Positions 34,745 to 43,740 of a DNA stretch of 64,000 nucleotides are shown piece after piece. The notes beneath the pieces are model-generated. The model had not been told where the DNA came from. It saw nothing but the letters and a program-made list of their open reading frames with translations, and searched no databases. A program made the translations under genes and the position numbers. The stretch lies in NCBI GenBank assembly GCA_019359215.1, contig JAHHHS010000030.1:1-64000 (forward strand), written 5' to 3'. How positions within the stretch are numbered: position 1 is the stretch's first letter; each line of letters begins with the position of its first letter. Source of the DNA: Nostoc indistinguendum CM1-VF10. GTDB taxonomy: Bacteria; Cyanobacteriota; Cyanobacteriia; Cyanobacteriales; Nostocaceae.

Positions 34745-35533
34745 ATGGAAACATCTAATCAACGGTCTTTGAACGCCATCGAGGGAGTGAGTAATCGAGA
34801 CACCTTCCAAGATACTGCTTTGGGTTTAGTTTCTACCCGCAGCTTTCCAGCAATAGTTGGGACTGCGGATATGATGCTAAAGTCAGCAGGAGTTCATCTA
34901 GTTGGGTATGAAAAAATAGGTGGTGGATATTGTACTGCAATAGTGCGGGGTGGAATTGCTGACGTGCGTCTTGCTGTAGAATCTGGTGTCCAAACGGCTG
35001 AACAGTTTGGTCAGTTGGTTTCTAGCTTAGTGATTCCCCGACCTTATCCCAACCTAGATATAGTACTTCCCATCACAACCCGTTTTACTAAATTGATGGA
35101 GGACGGCAATTACAGCCGTCTGAGTAATCAAGCAATTGGTTTGGTAGAAACGCGGGGATTCCCAGCGATGGTGGGCGCGTGTGATGCCATGCTTAAAGCT
35201 GCTGATGTTCATTTGGCTGCGTATGAAAAAATTGGTGGGGGTTTATGTACAGCCATTATTCGTGGTTCCGTAGCAAATGTAGCAGTAGCAGTAGAAGCGG
35301 GAATGTTTGAGGCAGAACGCATTGGGGAATTAAATGCAGTGATGGTAATTCCTCGTCCACTAGATGAAATGGAGCAAACCTTGCCATTAGCAAGCTGCTG
35401 GATAGAAGAACGCGAACCCTTAAACTTACCAGTGAATATTAAAGAACAAGTTGCCGAAATTGAGGTATTAAGATTACCCGATTTAACCAAGCTCCCAACA
35501 AAAATTGCAGAAGAATTATGGAATGATGAATGA
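34745..35533 (+). CDS. ccmO: Carboxysome shell protein CcmO (tandem BMC domains)
   Basis: 262 residues from ATG 34745 (METSNQRSLNAIEGV) with GGGAAAG upstream; the frame reaches back to 34697 without support. Two BMC domains are visible: ALGLVSTRSFPAIVGTADMM to about residue 115 and AIGLVETRGFPAMVGACDAM to about 215. Both have HLVGYEKIGGG or HLAAYEKIGGG, so they form pseudo-hexameric trimers. The C-terminal tail is extra. It is the last gene of the ccm operon and is followed by a dyad-rich gap before the LysR gene. Confidence 0.95.
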   Translation: METSNQRSLNAIEGVSNRDTFQDTALGLVSTRSFPAIVGTADMMLKSAGVHLVGYEKIGGGYCTAIVRGGIADVRLAVESGVQTAEQFGQLVSSLVIPRPYPNLDIVLPITTRFTKLMEDGNYSRLSNQAIGLVETRGFPAMVGACDAMLKAADVHLAAYEKIGGGLCTAIIRGSVANVAVAVEAGMFEAERIGELNAVMVIPRPLDEMEQTLPLASCWIEEREPLNLPVNIKEQVAEIEVLRLPDLTKLPTKIAEELWNDE

Positions 35534-35570
35534 TGATAGATGAATTTGGGAAAATCATCATTCAGCATTC
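35521..35570 (+). terminator. Hairpin at the end of the ccm operon
   Basis: GAATGATGAATGATGAT (35521-35537, overlapping the ccmO stop) pairs with ATCATCATTCAGCATTC (35554-35570) with one mismatch. There is no T-run, so it is either a weak terminator or a 3'-end stabilising structure. Confidence 0.45.
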
Positions 35571-35675
35571 ATCAGGAAGTAGAAGGAATCTTACGCTTTT
35601 CTTGTTGTTCTGATAATAGCTTCTTAAATGCATAAATAAAATACCTTTGTCTTAATAGAAATAATAGAGTTTTAT

Positions 35676-35715
35676 CTATAGTGAAACTCATAAATTTCTA
35701 TGAGTATTGCTATAG
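35676..35715. promoter_or_regulatory. 40-bp two-armed dyad upstream of the LysR gene, candidate operator
   Basis: CTATAG (35676-35681) and CTATAG (35710-35715) flank ACTCATA (35686-35692) and its exact complement TATGAGT (35699-35705). All arms share one centre of symmetry at 35695.5. It ends 65 bases before the lysR start codon, a position and architecture suited to an autoregulatory LysR-type tetramer site. Confidence 0.6.
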
Positions 35716-35780
35716 CATTTGCAAGTGTTCAGTAATACTAGTTTTATATCGATAAATAGCTATTTACAGGAGAACCAGAT

Positions 35781-36722
35781 TTGAAGCAAGCGACGCTGCA
35801 CCAGTTAAAGGTATTCGAGGCTGCGGCACGGCACAGTAGCTTTACTCGCGCTGCTGAGGAATTGTTTCTCACGCAACCTACCGTTTCTATGCAGATCAAG
35901 CAACTCACTAAATCGGTAGGGTTGCCATTATTTGAGCAAGTGGGAAAGCGGTTATATCTCACCGAGGCAGGACGGGAATTATTTGCCACTTGTCGGCAGA
36001 TTTTTGAAAGTATAGCCCAGTATGAAATGAAGGTGGCAGATTTAAAAGGGCTAAAACAGGGACAATTACGCTTGGCAGTGATTACAACAGCAAAATATTT
36101 TATCCCACGTTTGTTAGGGCCGTTTTGCCAACTTTATCCAGGAATTGATATCTCGCTGCAAGTAACGAATCACGAACAAATTTTGGAACGGATGAGCAAT
36201 AATCTGGATGAATTATATATTATGAGTCAAATTCCAGACAATATGGATGTGACTTACGAACCATTTTTAGAAAATCCTTTAATAGTTTTTGCACCGATTA
36301 ATCATCCGTTATCTAAAGAAAAAAATATTCCGATCCAACGCCTATCTAACGAACCTTTTATTATGCGAGAACCTGGTTCGGGAACTCGTCGCGCCGTCCA
36401 AAGTCTATTTGAAGAACAAGGAGTGACAGTAAAAGTCAAGCTAGAATTGGGAAGTAACGAAGCAATTAAACAAGCGATCGCAGGTGGTTTAGGAATTTCG
36501 GTTTTATCCCGCCATACCTTACTATTAGACGCCTCAGAGTTTAGCATTTTAGATGTGCAACACTTTCCCATTCAGCGAAATTGGTACATGGTTTACCCAG
36601 CAGGCAAGCAGCTATCTATCGTCGCTCGTGCCTATTATGAGTATCTACTAGCTGCTGCAAAAGATTTTGTCAAGCAAAACGCTGATCCTGCTTCCACTAC
36701 CCTTGAAGTAACTCACGGGTAA
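35781..36722 (+). CDS. LysR-family regulator (CbbR/CmpR/RbcR group), likely carbon-related
   Basis: 313 residues starting at TTG 35781, with CAGGAG eight bases before it. Residues 3-62 are the winged helix-turn-helix (LHQLKVFEAAARHSSFTRAA, LTQPTVSMQIKQL). The remainder is the two-lobed inducer domain (RLAVITTAKYFIPRLLG, GSGTRRAVQSLFEEQG, GGLGISVLSRHTL). This subgroup regulates Rubisco, carboxysome or bicarbonate-transport genes in response to 2-phosphoglycolate or related signals. The adjacent ccm operon and the dyad upstream suggest local or autoregulation. Which paralogue it is cannot be told without comparison. Confidence 0.9.
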   Translation: MKQATLHQLKVFEAAARHSSFTRAAEELFLTQPTVSMQIKQLTKSVGLPLFEQVGKRLYLTEAGRELFATCRQIFESIAQYEMKVADLKGLKQGQLRLAVITTAKYFIPRLLGPFCQLYPGIDISLQVTNHEQILERMSNNLDELYIMSQIPDNMDVTYEPFLENPLIVFAPINHPLSKEKNIPIQRLSNEPFIMREPGSGTRRAVQSLFEEQGVTVKVKLELGSNEAIKQAIAGGLGISVLSRHTLLLDASEFSILDVQHFPIQRNWYMVYPAGKQLSIVARAYYEYLLAAAKDFVKQNADPASTTLEVTHG

Positions 36723-36824
36723 AATAATTCGTAATTACGAAGTTACCTAAAGGGGTTGACTGTTAGACCAGGAAGCATTGACAATTAACCAGCAGAATCA
36801 ATTAAAAATGGGGGAAAACTGGCA

Positions 36825-38453
36825 GTGGTTAACCCGGAAATACCGTCTTGGCGCAAAACAGTACAAAGCGAGATTGTGGCTGTTACAGTGTACGCTGACA
36901 GAGCATTAGTTACACGGCGGGGTGTAGTTGATTTAACAGGAATTGAACAGGAATTAGTAATTACCTCAGTGCCAGAGATAGAAACTGAGTCTGTCAGGGT
37001 TAGTGGTACAGGGACGGTAGGGGTGCGCTTGGTGGGAGTAAGTAGCGATCGCATCTACACCACTGAACCTGTAGCGGAGCGAGTCGCGCATTTGACAAGG
37101 CAAATTGAGCAGTTAGAAGCAGAAAAACGCCACCTGCAAGCCCAAGTAGACGCTTTAGCATTGCAGTCTAGTTTTATCGCCGGGTTACGTGAAAAGACAG
37201 AGGAACCCTTTGCACAAAGTTTATCTCGGAAAAATCTTAGTCTCAGCGAAACTTTAGATTTTTTGAACTTTCTTGGAAGCCAGTATAGTGAGTATGTGAT
37301 CGCATCTGGAGAGTGCAAAACTCAACAGCAGGAATTAGACAAACAACTGCAAGCACTCCACACGTCATTGCAAATAATCCAAACACCTCATCCTAAAGAG
37401 AGTTTTAGCTTAGTTGTAGGAGTTGAAGTTGCAGGTGAAGGCGAGTTTGAGCTAGAGGTATCATATTTGGTGAATCGCGCCAGTTGGACTCCGCTATATG
37501 ACTTGCGCTTTAGCACCACCAGCGATATTGTACATTTGAGCTACCTTGCAGAAATCACTCAAAGCAGCGGCGAAGATTGGATTGGTGCAAATCTTACCCT
37601 TTCTACCGCTAAACCAGGATTAGGTACACTCCCACCCAAACTTGAACCCTGGTATATTGATGCACCACGTCCACAAATGTTACGACAACGACAATTGGCT
37701 GCCCAGCGACCACTGTTACCTCCCATACCAGAACAAGCTGCTCCTGCTGCCAAAGCAGATTGGCAAGAAGAAGACGAAGTTGCACAGGATACTTTCATTT
37801 CAGCAGAAACCGTTACAGCAGAAGTATCCAAAGAAGGGAATGTAGTTACCTTTAAATTGACTGGTGGCGGTAACATTCCCAGTGACGGCGCACCTCATAA
37901 AACTACAATTTTCAACGATAATTATCCTTGTAGCTTCGATTATGTGGCAATGCCACGCTTGGTAAGTTTTGCTTATCTACAAGCTAATGTAAAAAATAGT
38001 TCCAACGGCGCGACTTTGTTGCCAGGCAAAGCGAATATTTTTCGGGACAATGTTTTTATTGGGACAACTCAGTTAGAAAATATTGCACCAGGGCAAGAAT
38101 TCAAACTGAACTTAGGCATTGATGAAGGTTTGAAAATCGAGCGCGACTTAGTTGAACGTCTGGTAGACAAAAGATTGATTAGCAACCAGTGCCGAACTAC
38201 TTATAGTTATCGATTATTGATTACTAACTTAATAGATAAAGAAGTGAATCTGGAAGTAACTGAACAATTGCCAGTTAGCCGCAATGAGCAAATTAAGGTG
38301 CGCCTCAGCCGTAGCAATCCACAAATCCAACTTGGTGAAATGGGGATTTTAGAATGGCAGTTAACTCTTCCACCCCAGGAAAGAAGAGAGATATATTACC
38401 AGTTCAATGTTGAACATCCGCCTGAATTAATGGTAGTTGGATTAGATATTTAG
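36825..38453 (+). CDS. Mucoidy-inhibitor MuiA-family protein (DUF4140/DUF4139)
   Basis: 542 residues from GTG 36825. The N-terminal domain (IVAVTVYADRALVTRRGVV) is DUF4140. A coiled coil at about residues 90-120 (LTRQIEQLEAEKRHLQAQVD) follows. The large C-terminal DUF4139 beta domain contains VNRASWTPLYDLRFST, SSGEDWIGANLTLSTA and NFLD-like ends. No signal peptide is visible. The family is widespread but its biochemical role is unknown; the name comes from a mucoidy phenotype reported in another bacterium. The terminator at 38526 closes the transcript. Confidence 0.88.
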   Translation: MVNPEIPSWRKTVQSEIVAVTVYADRALVTRRGVVDLTGIEQELVITSVPEIETESVRVSGTGTVGVRLVGVSSDRIYTTEPVAERVAHLTRQIEQLEAEKRHLQAQVDALALQSSFIAGLREKTEEPFAQSLSRKNLSLSETLDFLNFLGSQYSEYVIASGECKTQQQELDKQLQALHTSLQIIQTPHPKESFSLVVGVEVAGEGEFELEVSYLVNRASWTPLYDLRFSTTSDIVHLSYLAEITQSSGEDWIGANLTLSTAKPGLGTLPPKLEPWYIDAPRPQMLRQRQLAAQRPLLPPIPEQAAPAAKADWQEEDEVAQDTFISAETVTAEVSKEGNVVTFKLTGGGNIPSDGAPHKTTIFNDNYPCSFDYVAMPRLVSFAYLQANVKNSSNGATLLPGKANIFRDNVFIGTTQLENIAPGQEFKLNLGIDEGLKIERDLVERLVDKRLISNQCRTTYSYRLLITNLIDKEVNLEVTEQLPVSRNEQIKVRLSRSNPQIQLGEMGILEWQLTLPPQERREIYYQFNVEHPPELMVVGLDI

Positions 38454-38525
38454 AATCGAGGTGAGCGTTAAGCAGAAAATTATAGCAGTTTTTAATTGGA
38501 TACAATAGGCCCTGGTTTGGGAAGA

Positions 38526-38559
38526 GAGGAGTCAGAATATTCTGACTCCTCATTTTTTT
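38526..38559 (+). terminator. Rho-independent terminator after the MuiA-like gene
   Basis: GAGGAGTCAGAAT (38526-38538) pairs perfectly with ATTCTGACTCCTC (38539-38551), followed by A and seven Ts. Confidence 0.9.
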
Positions 38560-38880
38560 GCCAGTGTATTTTATTAATCTGAGAATCGCTATATTGTCTA
38601 CCTAAACATTGTTTCTGATAACGGTAGTTTGCTAGTTAATAATCAAATACAGTTCAGTTAAGCATTTTTTCTTCTCTCGGTGTCCTCTGTAGTTCTTTAA
38701 AAAAATTTTGATTTTATTCTATTGAATATCTCCTTTTTCTGCATTGCTGTAATATTTAACTTTTTTTCAACCTATTGTAATCAAAAAAATTAAGTTAACA
38801 ATCTAATTAATTGCTACTTGCTAGCAACACAATAATTTCATATCTAAAATCTTTTCATAACGAGTTCTTAATGCGTACTA

Positions 38881-39130
38881 GACTTCCCTGATAACATTAC
38901 AGTTGCTCCTTTTGGTGACCTGATTCTTTGTGAAGATGGAGGCGGAGACAGTTATATTGTCGGCGTTAATCAAAGCGGCGAGCTGTATCAGTTTGCAAAA
39001 AACAATAATTAATGACAGTGAATATGCAGGAGCCTGCTTCTCACCTGATGGCCGCACAATGTTTGTCAATCTCCAATCCCCTGGAATTACCTGTGCGATT
39101 TGGGGCCCTTGGAACAGAAACCGAGCATAA
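38881..39130 (+). pseudogene. C-terminal remnant of a PhoX-type (DUF839) phosphatase gene, frameshifted
   Basis: Frame 1 from 38881 reads DFPDNITVAPFGDLILCEDG, then GGDSYIVGVNQSGELYQFAK, and stops. A second frame resumes with NDSEYAGACFSPDGRTMFVN and ends LQSPGITCAIWGPWNRNRA. Together they match the end of PhoX/DUF839 proteins (DN...G.L..CEDG; FAG.CFSPDG.T.FVN.Q.PG...A.WGPW). The catalytic N-terminal part is missing, and a frame change separates the two pieces. A strong terminator follows at 39164, probably inherited from the original gene. Confidence 0.75.
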
Positions 39131-39163
39131 GGTTAGTTATATCTAAGTGATTTGATCGCTTAC

Positions 39164-39204
39164 AGGGCTACTCCAGTTTATTCTTGGAGTAGCCCTATTT
39201 TTAT
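39164..39204 (+). terminator. Rho-independent terminator after the PhoX remnant
   Basis: AGGGCTACTCCA (39164-39175) pairs perfectly with TGGAGTAGCCCT (39185-39196), followed by ATTTTTATT. Confidence 0.88.
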
Positions 39205-39249
39205 TAGGTTTTGAATGAGATTCCAGGAATACAGAGGAGACAACTGGAA

Positions 39250-39750
39250 ATGAATCTGCTGGTTCGAGAAGTACAACTCGATGATGCTACGGCGATTATT
39301 GGCATTCTGAACCCTATCATTGAAACCAGTTTATACACTGCCTTTGATACACCGCTCACAGTCGATGCCGAACGGGAGTATATATTGAATTTTCCCCAGC
39401 GTGGGGTGTTTCATGTTGCTGTGCGCTTTCCAGAGCAGACGGTTGTTGGGTTTCAAAGTATGGAACCATTTGCGACCTTTACAAATGCCTTTGACCATGT
39501 GGGAATCATCGGAACATATGTGAATCTTTTGTACCGACGACAAGGCATTGGCAAAAGTCTGTTTGAGGCTACCTTTGAAGCCGCTCGCACCAAAGGATAC
39601 GAAAAAATCTTAACCTACGTTCGCGCCGATAATGCCCCTGCGTTAGCTAGTTATCTCTGGCATGGTTTTCGCATAGTTGGGACGGCACAAAGACAAGCCA
39701 AGATTAAAGGAACGTATATAGATGAGATCATGATTGAACGGTTTTTGTAG
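39250..39750 (+). CDS. GNAT-family N-acetyltransferase
   Basis: 166 residues from ATG 39250 (MNLLVREVQLDDATAIIGIL), with GAGGAGA upstream; a weaker start at 39211 is possible. The acetyl-CoA loop is YRRQGIGKSLFEATFEAAR (about residues 97-115). The core strand VGIIGTYVNLLYR and the motif NAPALASYLWHGFRIVGTAQ complete the fold. Similarity in layout to phosphinothricin/methionine-sulfoximine acetyltransferase-like proteins is noted (EREYILNFPQRGVF...). Substrate unknown. Confidence 0.88.
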   Translation: MNLLVREVQLDDATAIIGILNPIIETSLYTAFDTPLTVDAEREYILNFPQRGVFHVAVRFPEQTVVGFQSMEPFATFTNAFDHVGIIGTYVNLLYRRQGIGKSLFEATFEAARTKGYEKILTYVRADNAPALASYLWHGFRIVGTAQRQAKIKGTYIDEIMIERFL

Positions 39751-39808
39751 ATAGCCTCTATGCTTCTCACTGCTACGCTAAACTTATAGCACTGAGACAC
39801 TTGCCGCT

Positions 39809-40477
39809 ATGTCTGTCACCAAAGATTTTCAAGTTTCAAAAGATGTTATATTTCCGCCAGGGGATTTATATAGTGACGAACTGCCTTTGGAAACTGACTT
39901 ACATCGGCTACAAATGACGCTGCTAATTCAATGCTTAGAGTGGTTGTGGCGAAATCGCAACGATTTTTATGCATCGGGTAATCTCACCATCTACTACAGC
40001 CCACGCCAGCGTAAATCAGAAAACTTTCGGGGGCCAGATTTTTTTGTAGTACTGGGAACTGAACGCAAACCCCGTAAAAGTTGGGTTGTTTGGGAAGAAG
40101 ATGGCAAATATCCTAATCTAATTATAGAAATTCTCTCAGATAGCACAGGCGACACTGACAAGGGGCTAAAAAAACAAATTTATCAAGATATCTTTCGCAC
40201 ACCAGATTACTTCTGGTTTGACCCAGAAACACTAGAATTTACAGGGTTCCATTTGCTTGATGGTGAATATCAACCGTTGGAACCCAATCCTCAAGGCTGG
40301 TTGTGGAGTCAACAGCTAGGTTTGTATTTGGGGGTTTATCAAGAAAATTTACGCTTTTTCAATCCTGAAGGAGAATTAGTTGCAACACCGGAAGAAGTTG
40401 CACAACAAGAGAAAAAACGCAGCGATCGCTTGGCAGCGAAACTGCGAGAATTAAATATAGATCCAGATACTATTTAG
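39809..40477 (+). CDS. Uma2-family protein (PD-(D/E)XK fold), PDFFVVLG subtype
   Basis: 222 residues. GPDFFVVLG, YPNLIIEILSDSTGDTDKGLK (Asp, Glu and Lys of a putative nuclease site) and RTPDYFWFDPETLEFTGFHL are classic. The C-terminus has the usual helical tail (RSDRLAAKLRELNIDPD). Its core motifs are more canonical than those of the paralogue at 24134. Function is unproven. It sits among small unrelated genes and pseudogenes. Confidence 0.9.
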   Translation: MSVTKDFQVSKDVIFPPGDLYSDELPLETDLHRLQMTLLIQCLEWLWRNRNDFYASGNLTIYYSPRQRKSENFRGPDFFVVLGTERKPRKSWVVWEEDGKYPNLIIEILSDSTGDTDKGLKKQIYQDIFRTPDYFWFDPETLEFTGFHLLDGEYQPLEPNPQGWLWSQQLGLYLGVYQENLRFFNPEGELVATPEEVAQQEKKRSDRLAAKLRELNIDPDTI

Positions 40478-40515
40478 CCTCCACGCCGTTTTACTTAAAC
40501 CTGTTGGCGCGAATA

Positions 40516-40716
40516 CTATATATCTTCAGGAAGAACCCATTTTGGTGGTTCCGTTATTTTTTTCCGCAGACGTTCTTGTGCCAACTCCAACATTTGGTCT
40601 AAGGGAGTCTCTTCAATAAATTTTGCTGCGGCTTCTCTAAACTCGATATTGGGACATTTATCTCCTAAAACACATCCGTTAACACAGGCTACAGCGCAGT
40701 TAATTTTTTGCTCCAC
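40516..40716 (-). CDS. Small conserved cyanobacterial protein with Cys-rich N-terminus
   Basis: 66 residues beginning MEQKINCAVACVNGCVLGDKCP. Four cysteines within the first 22 positions (CxxxCxxxCxxxxxxC) could bind a metal or Fe-S cluster. The remainder is helical (FREAAAKFIEETPLDQMLEL). The pattern is familiar from other cyanobacterial genomes as a hypothetical protein; function unknown. It stands alone, antiparallel to its neighbours, with a weak GAGAGGAA ribosome site. Confidence 0.75.
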   Translation of the reverse strand: MEQKINCAVACVNGCVLGDKCPNIEFREAAAKFIEETPLDQMLELAQERLRKKITEPPKWVLPEDI

Positions 40717-40917
40717 AGTAAATTCCTCTCTCTAAAAGTTATTAGTTATGAGTTGTGAGTTATAACATTCCATCCCTAACTATTCACCCTTTACCCTCCA
40801 GGTAAATTTTACCTTGCCAGTTGTCATCTCATTAGTCTAAATACTTACCATTTAGAAAGTTATCGGTTATGAGTTATGATTTTGACTCCTAACTTCTCAC
40901 TCTTATGAAAGGCGCTC

Positions 40918-42312
40918 ATGTCAGAAGTTTTTGCTACTACTGGAACTATCGCTGCGATCGCTACTGCTGTTGTCCCCCAACAGGGTAGTGTTGGTATTGT
41001 ACGGGTGTCCGGTTCCCAAGCAATGGCTCTAGCCCAAACTCTTTTTCACGCACCAGGGCGGCAAACTTGGGAAAGCCACCAGATTCTCTACGGTTACATT
41101 CGCCATCCCCAGACGCAACAACTGGTAGATGAAGCTCTGTTGCTGATTATGAAAGCACCCCGTTCTTACACTCGTGAAGATGTAGTGGAATTCCATTGCC
41201 ACGGGGGAATTATGGCAGTGCAGCAGGTATTACAACTGTGTTTGGAAAACGGCGCTAGACTAGCCCAACCAGGAGAATTTACTCTCCGCGCTTTTTTAAA
41301 TGGACGCTTGGATCTAACTCAAGCCGAAGGTATTGCGGATTTAGTGGGAGCTAAATCGCCTCAAGCTGCCCAAACTGCCCTAGCTGGTTTACAGGGAAAA
41401 TTAGCTCATCCGATCCGGCAGTTACGCGCCAACTGCTTAGATATTTTGGCAGAAATCGAAGCTCGAATCGATTTTGAGGAAGACTTACCTCCGTTGGATG
41501 ATAAAGCAATAATATCAGAAATCGAGAAAATTGCCGCCGAAATAACTAGATTATTGGCAACCAAAGACAAAGGTGAGTTGCTACGCACTGGTTTAAAAGT
41601 AGCAATTGTGGGGCGGCCGAATGTGGGTAAGTCGAGCTTATTGAACGCTTGGAGCCAGAGCGATCGCGCTATTGTGACTGACTTACCCGGTACAACCCGC
41701 GATGTGGTGGAATCGCAGTTAGTTGTCGGGGGAATTCCCGTACAAGTGCTAGATACAGCCGGGATTAGGGAAACAATAGACCAAGTAGAAAAAATTGGTG
41801 TAGAGCGATCGCGTCGTGCTGCCAATGCGGCTGATTTAGTCTTACTTACCATTGATGCTTCAGCCGGTTGGACGGAAGGCGATCGAGAAATTTATGAACA
41901 AGTGCAACACCGTCCATTAATTCTAGTTATTAACAAAATCGATTTAGTAGAAGAAAGCGAAAGAAAAATTCTTCAATCCCAAACTCCAAATTCCAAATCT
42001 AAAATTGTTACAGCCGCCGCCCAAAATCAAGGCATTGATGGTTTAGAAAAAGCAATTTTAGAGATAATTCAATCTGGAAAAGTCCAAGCTGCTGATATGG
42101 ATTTAGCCATTAACCAAAGGCAAGCAGCAGCCTTAACTCAAGCTAAAATTTCTTTAGAACAAGTAGAAGCAACAATTGCCCAGCAGTTACCTCTTGATTT
42201 TTGGACAATTGATTTACGCGGTGCAATCCAGGCACTAGGAGAAATTACTGGTGAGGAAATAACAGAATCAGTTTTGGATAAAATTTTTAGTAAGTTTTGT
42301 ATTGGTAAATAA
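40918..42312 (+). CDS. mnmE: tRNA modification GTPase MnmE
   Basis: 464 residues. The N-terminal formyl-THF-binding domain (IAAIATAVVPQQGSVGIVRVSG) is followed by helices containing FHCHGGIMAVQQVL. The inserted G domain has GRPNVGKSSLLNAW (G1), DLPGTTRDVVE (G2), DTAGIR (G3) and NKID (G4). The C-terminus FCIGK carries the essential Cys of the family. With MnmG it installs the 5-carboxymethylaminomethyl group on wobble uridine of several tRNAs. The ATG follows GAAAGGCG. It is followed by a decayed GNAT gene. Confidence 0.97.
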   Translation: MSEVFATTGTIAAIATAVVPQQGSVGIVRVSGSQAMALAQTLFHAPGRQTWESHQILYGYIRHPQTQQLVDEALLLIMKAPRSYTREDVVEFHCHGGIMAVQQVLQLCLENGARLAQPGEFTLRAFLNGRLDLTQAEGIADLVGAKSPQAAQTALAGLQGKLAHPIRQLRANCLDILAEIEARIDFEEDLPPLDDKAIISEIEKIAAEITRLLATKDKGELLRTGLKVAIVGRPNVGKSSLLNAWSQSDRAIVTDLPGTTRDVVESQLVVGGIPVQVLDTAGIRETIDQVEKIGVERSRRAANAADLVLLTIDASAGWTEGDREIYEQVQHRPLILVINKIDLVEESERKILQSQTPNSKSKIVTAAAQNQGIDGLEKAILEIIQSGKVQAADMDLAINQRQAAALTQAKISLEQVEATIAQQLPLDFWTIDLRGAIQALGEITGEEITESVLDKIFSKFCIGK

Positions 42313-42407
42313 AGAGTAGATTGGCAAAAGCGAAATGCAAACCAACATTTATACTAATCTTTGTGAAGTTTTACTATTGTTCAACTTAACCTGCAATTGA
42401 TAACTAA

Positions 42408-42912
42408 ATGTACATATCAATTCGTCAAGCAACCATACAAGATACGGTGATAGTCTCGGATGTATTGTTAGAAGCAGCTTTGTGGCTCCAAGAGCGTGGT
42501 ATACCTATGTGGGGTGATAGCGAGGTATCGCTAGAAAGTATCTCGTAAGATGTTGCTAATGGCTTGTTTTTTATTGCTGAATGGGCGGGTGAACCAGCTG
42601 GTAAAATCTAAGTTTCAGCTTGAGGATTTACTTTTCTGGCCTGATATTTCTCAGGAAGAGTCAGCATTTGTACATCGCCTCGCAGTTCGACGACGCTATT
42701 CTGGCGGAAAAACCTCTTCAGCACTGCTGACTTGGGCTGTTGAATACGCACAAATACTTGGTAAACGTTATTTACGTCTAAATTGCGATGCTTCGCGTCC
42801 GCGCCTGAGAGCAGTATATGAAGGCTTTGATTTCCGTCATCACAGCAACAGGCAAGTTGGTGCTTATTTTGTCTCTCGCTATGAATATGAAATACCTCCA
42901 CAAATAACTTAA
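42408..42912 (+). pseudogene. GNAT acetyltransferase pseudogene (stop plus frameshift)
   Basis: Frame 3 from ATG 42408 reads MYISIRQATIQDTVIVSDVL through GIPMWGDSEVSLESIS to TAA at 42546. Past the stop the same frame gives DVANGLFFIAEWAGEPAGKI. The sequence then continues in frame 1 with KFQLEDLLFWPDISQEESAF, HRLAVRRRYSGGKTSSALLT and CDASRPRLRAVYEGFDF, the acetyl-CoA loop and C-terminus of a GNAT. One in-frame stop and one frame change mean no full product can be made by normal decoding. Confidence 0.82.
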
Positions 42913-42918
42913 ATTGAT

Positions 42919-43689
42919 ATGTCTTTTATCGATGAAATTAATCCTGTCAACGCATTGATCGTGGGAGCCAACCGAGGTATTGGTTTGGGTTTTGTGAAAA
43001 AATTGCTACAAGATCACAGAATAGCCAAAGTTTATGTAACTTATCGTCAACCAGAGTCAGCCTCAGAGTTAATATCTCTTGCAGGCGAACATTCTGAGCG
43101 ATTAATTTGTCTGGAGATGGATATTACTAACGAGTTGCAGATTGCTGAAGCTGTTCAAAAAATACGTATTCAAGATGACAAACTGCATTTGGTAGTCAAC
43201 TGTGTAGGACTGCTGCATGAAGATAATTTGCAACCTGAAAAAAGCTTAAGACAACTCAATTCGGAAAATTTGCTCCGCTACTTTCAAATAAATAGTATTG
43301 GTGCTGTCTTGCTAGCTAAACATATATTGCCTTTGTTTCGTCATGGAGAACGCAGTGTGTTCGCTAGTATTTCTGCTAAATTGGGCAGTATTGGCGATAA
43401 CCAACTTGGTGGATGGTATGGTTATCGGGCTTCTAAAACAGCACTTAATATGTTGATGCGAACCGCGGCAATTGAGTATAAAAGAAGTTGTCCTAAAGCA
43501 TTAATAGTGACATTGCATCCTGGTACAACTGATACGCGCCTTTCCCATCCTTTCCAGGGAAATGTACCTGCGGAAAAATTATTCTCAGTGGAACGCACCG
43601 TTAACCAATTACTGGCTGTGATTGAACAGCTTCAAGAAGGTGATAGTGGACAGTTTTTCTCGTGGGATGGGAGCAGATTGCCTTGGTAA
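42919..43689 (+). CDS. Short-chain dehydrogenase/reductase (C-factor-like)
   Basis: 256 residues. ALIVGANRGIGLGFVKKLL binds NAD(P). LVVNCVGLLHED is the equivalent of NNAG, ASISAKLGSIG holds the catalytic Ser, and GYRASKTALNML provides Tyr-x-x-x-Lys. The layout and Lys/Arg spacing resemble CsgA/C-factor-type SDRs. Substrate unknown. ATG 42919 follows the GNAT pseudogene by six bases. Confidence 0.9.
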   Translation: MSFIDEINPVNALIVGANRGIGLGFVKKLLQDHRIAKVYVTYRQPESASELISLAGEHSERLICLEMDITNELQIAEAVQKIRIQDDKLHLVVNCVGLLHEDNLQPEKSLRQLNSENLLRYFQINSIGAVLLAKHILPLFRHGERSVFASISAKLGSIGDNQLGGWYGYRASKTALNMLMRTAAIEYKRSCPKALIVTLHPGTTDTRLSHPFQGNVPAEKLFSVERTVNQLLAVIEQLQEGDSGQFFSWDGSRLPW

Positions 43690-43740
43690 CTAAGTTACGC
43701 TGGTGCTAATCTAAACTCACATTACTTGTAACCAAAGCCT

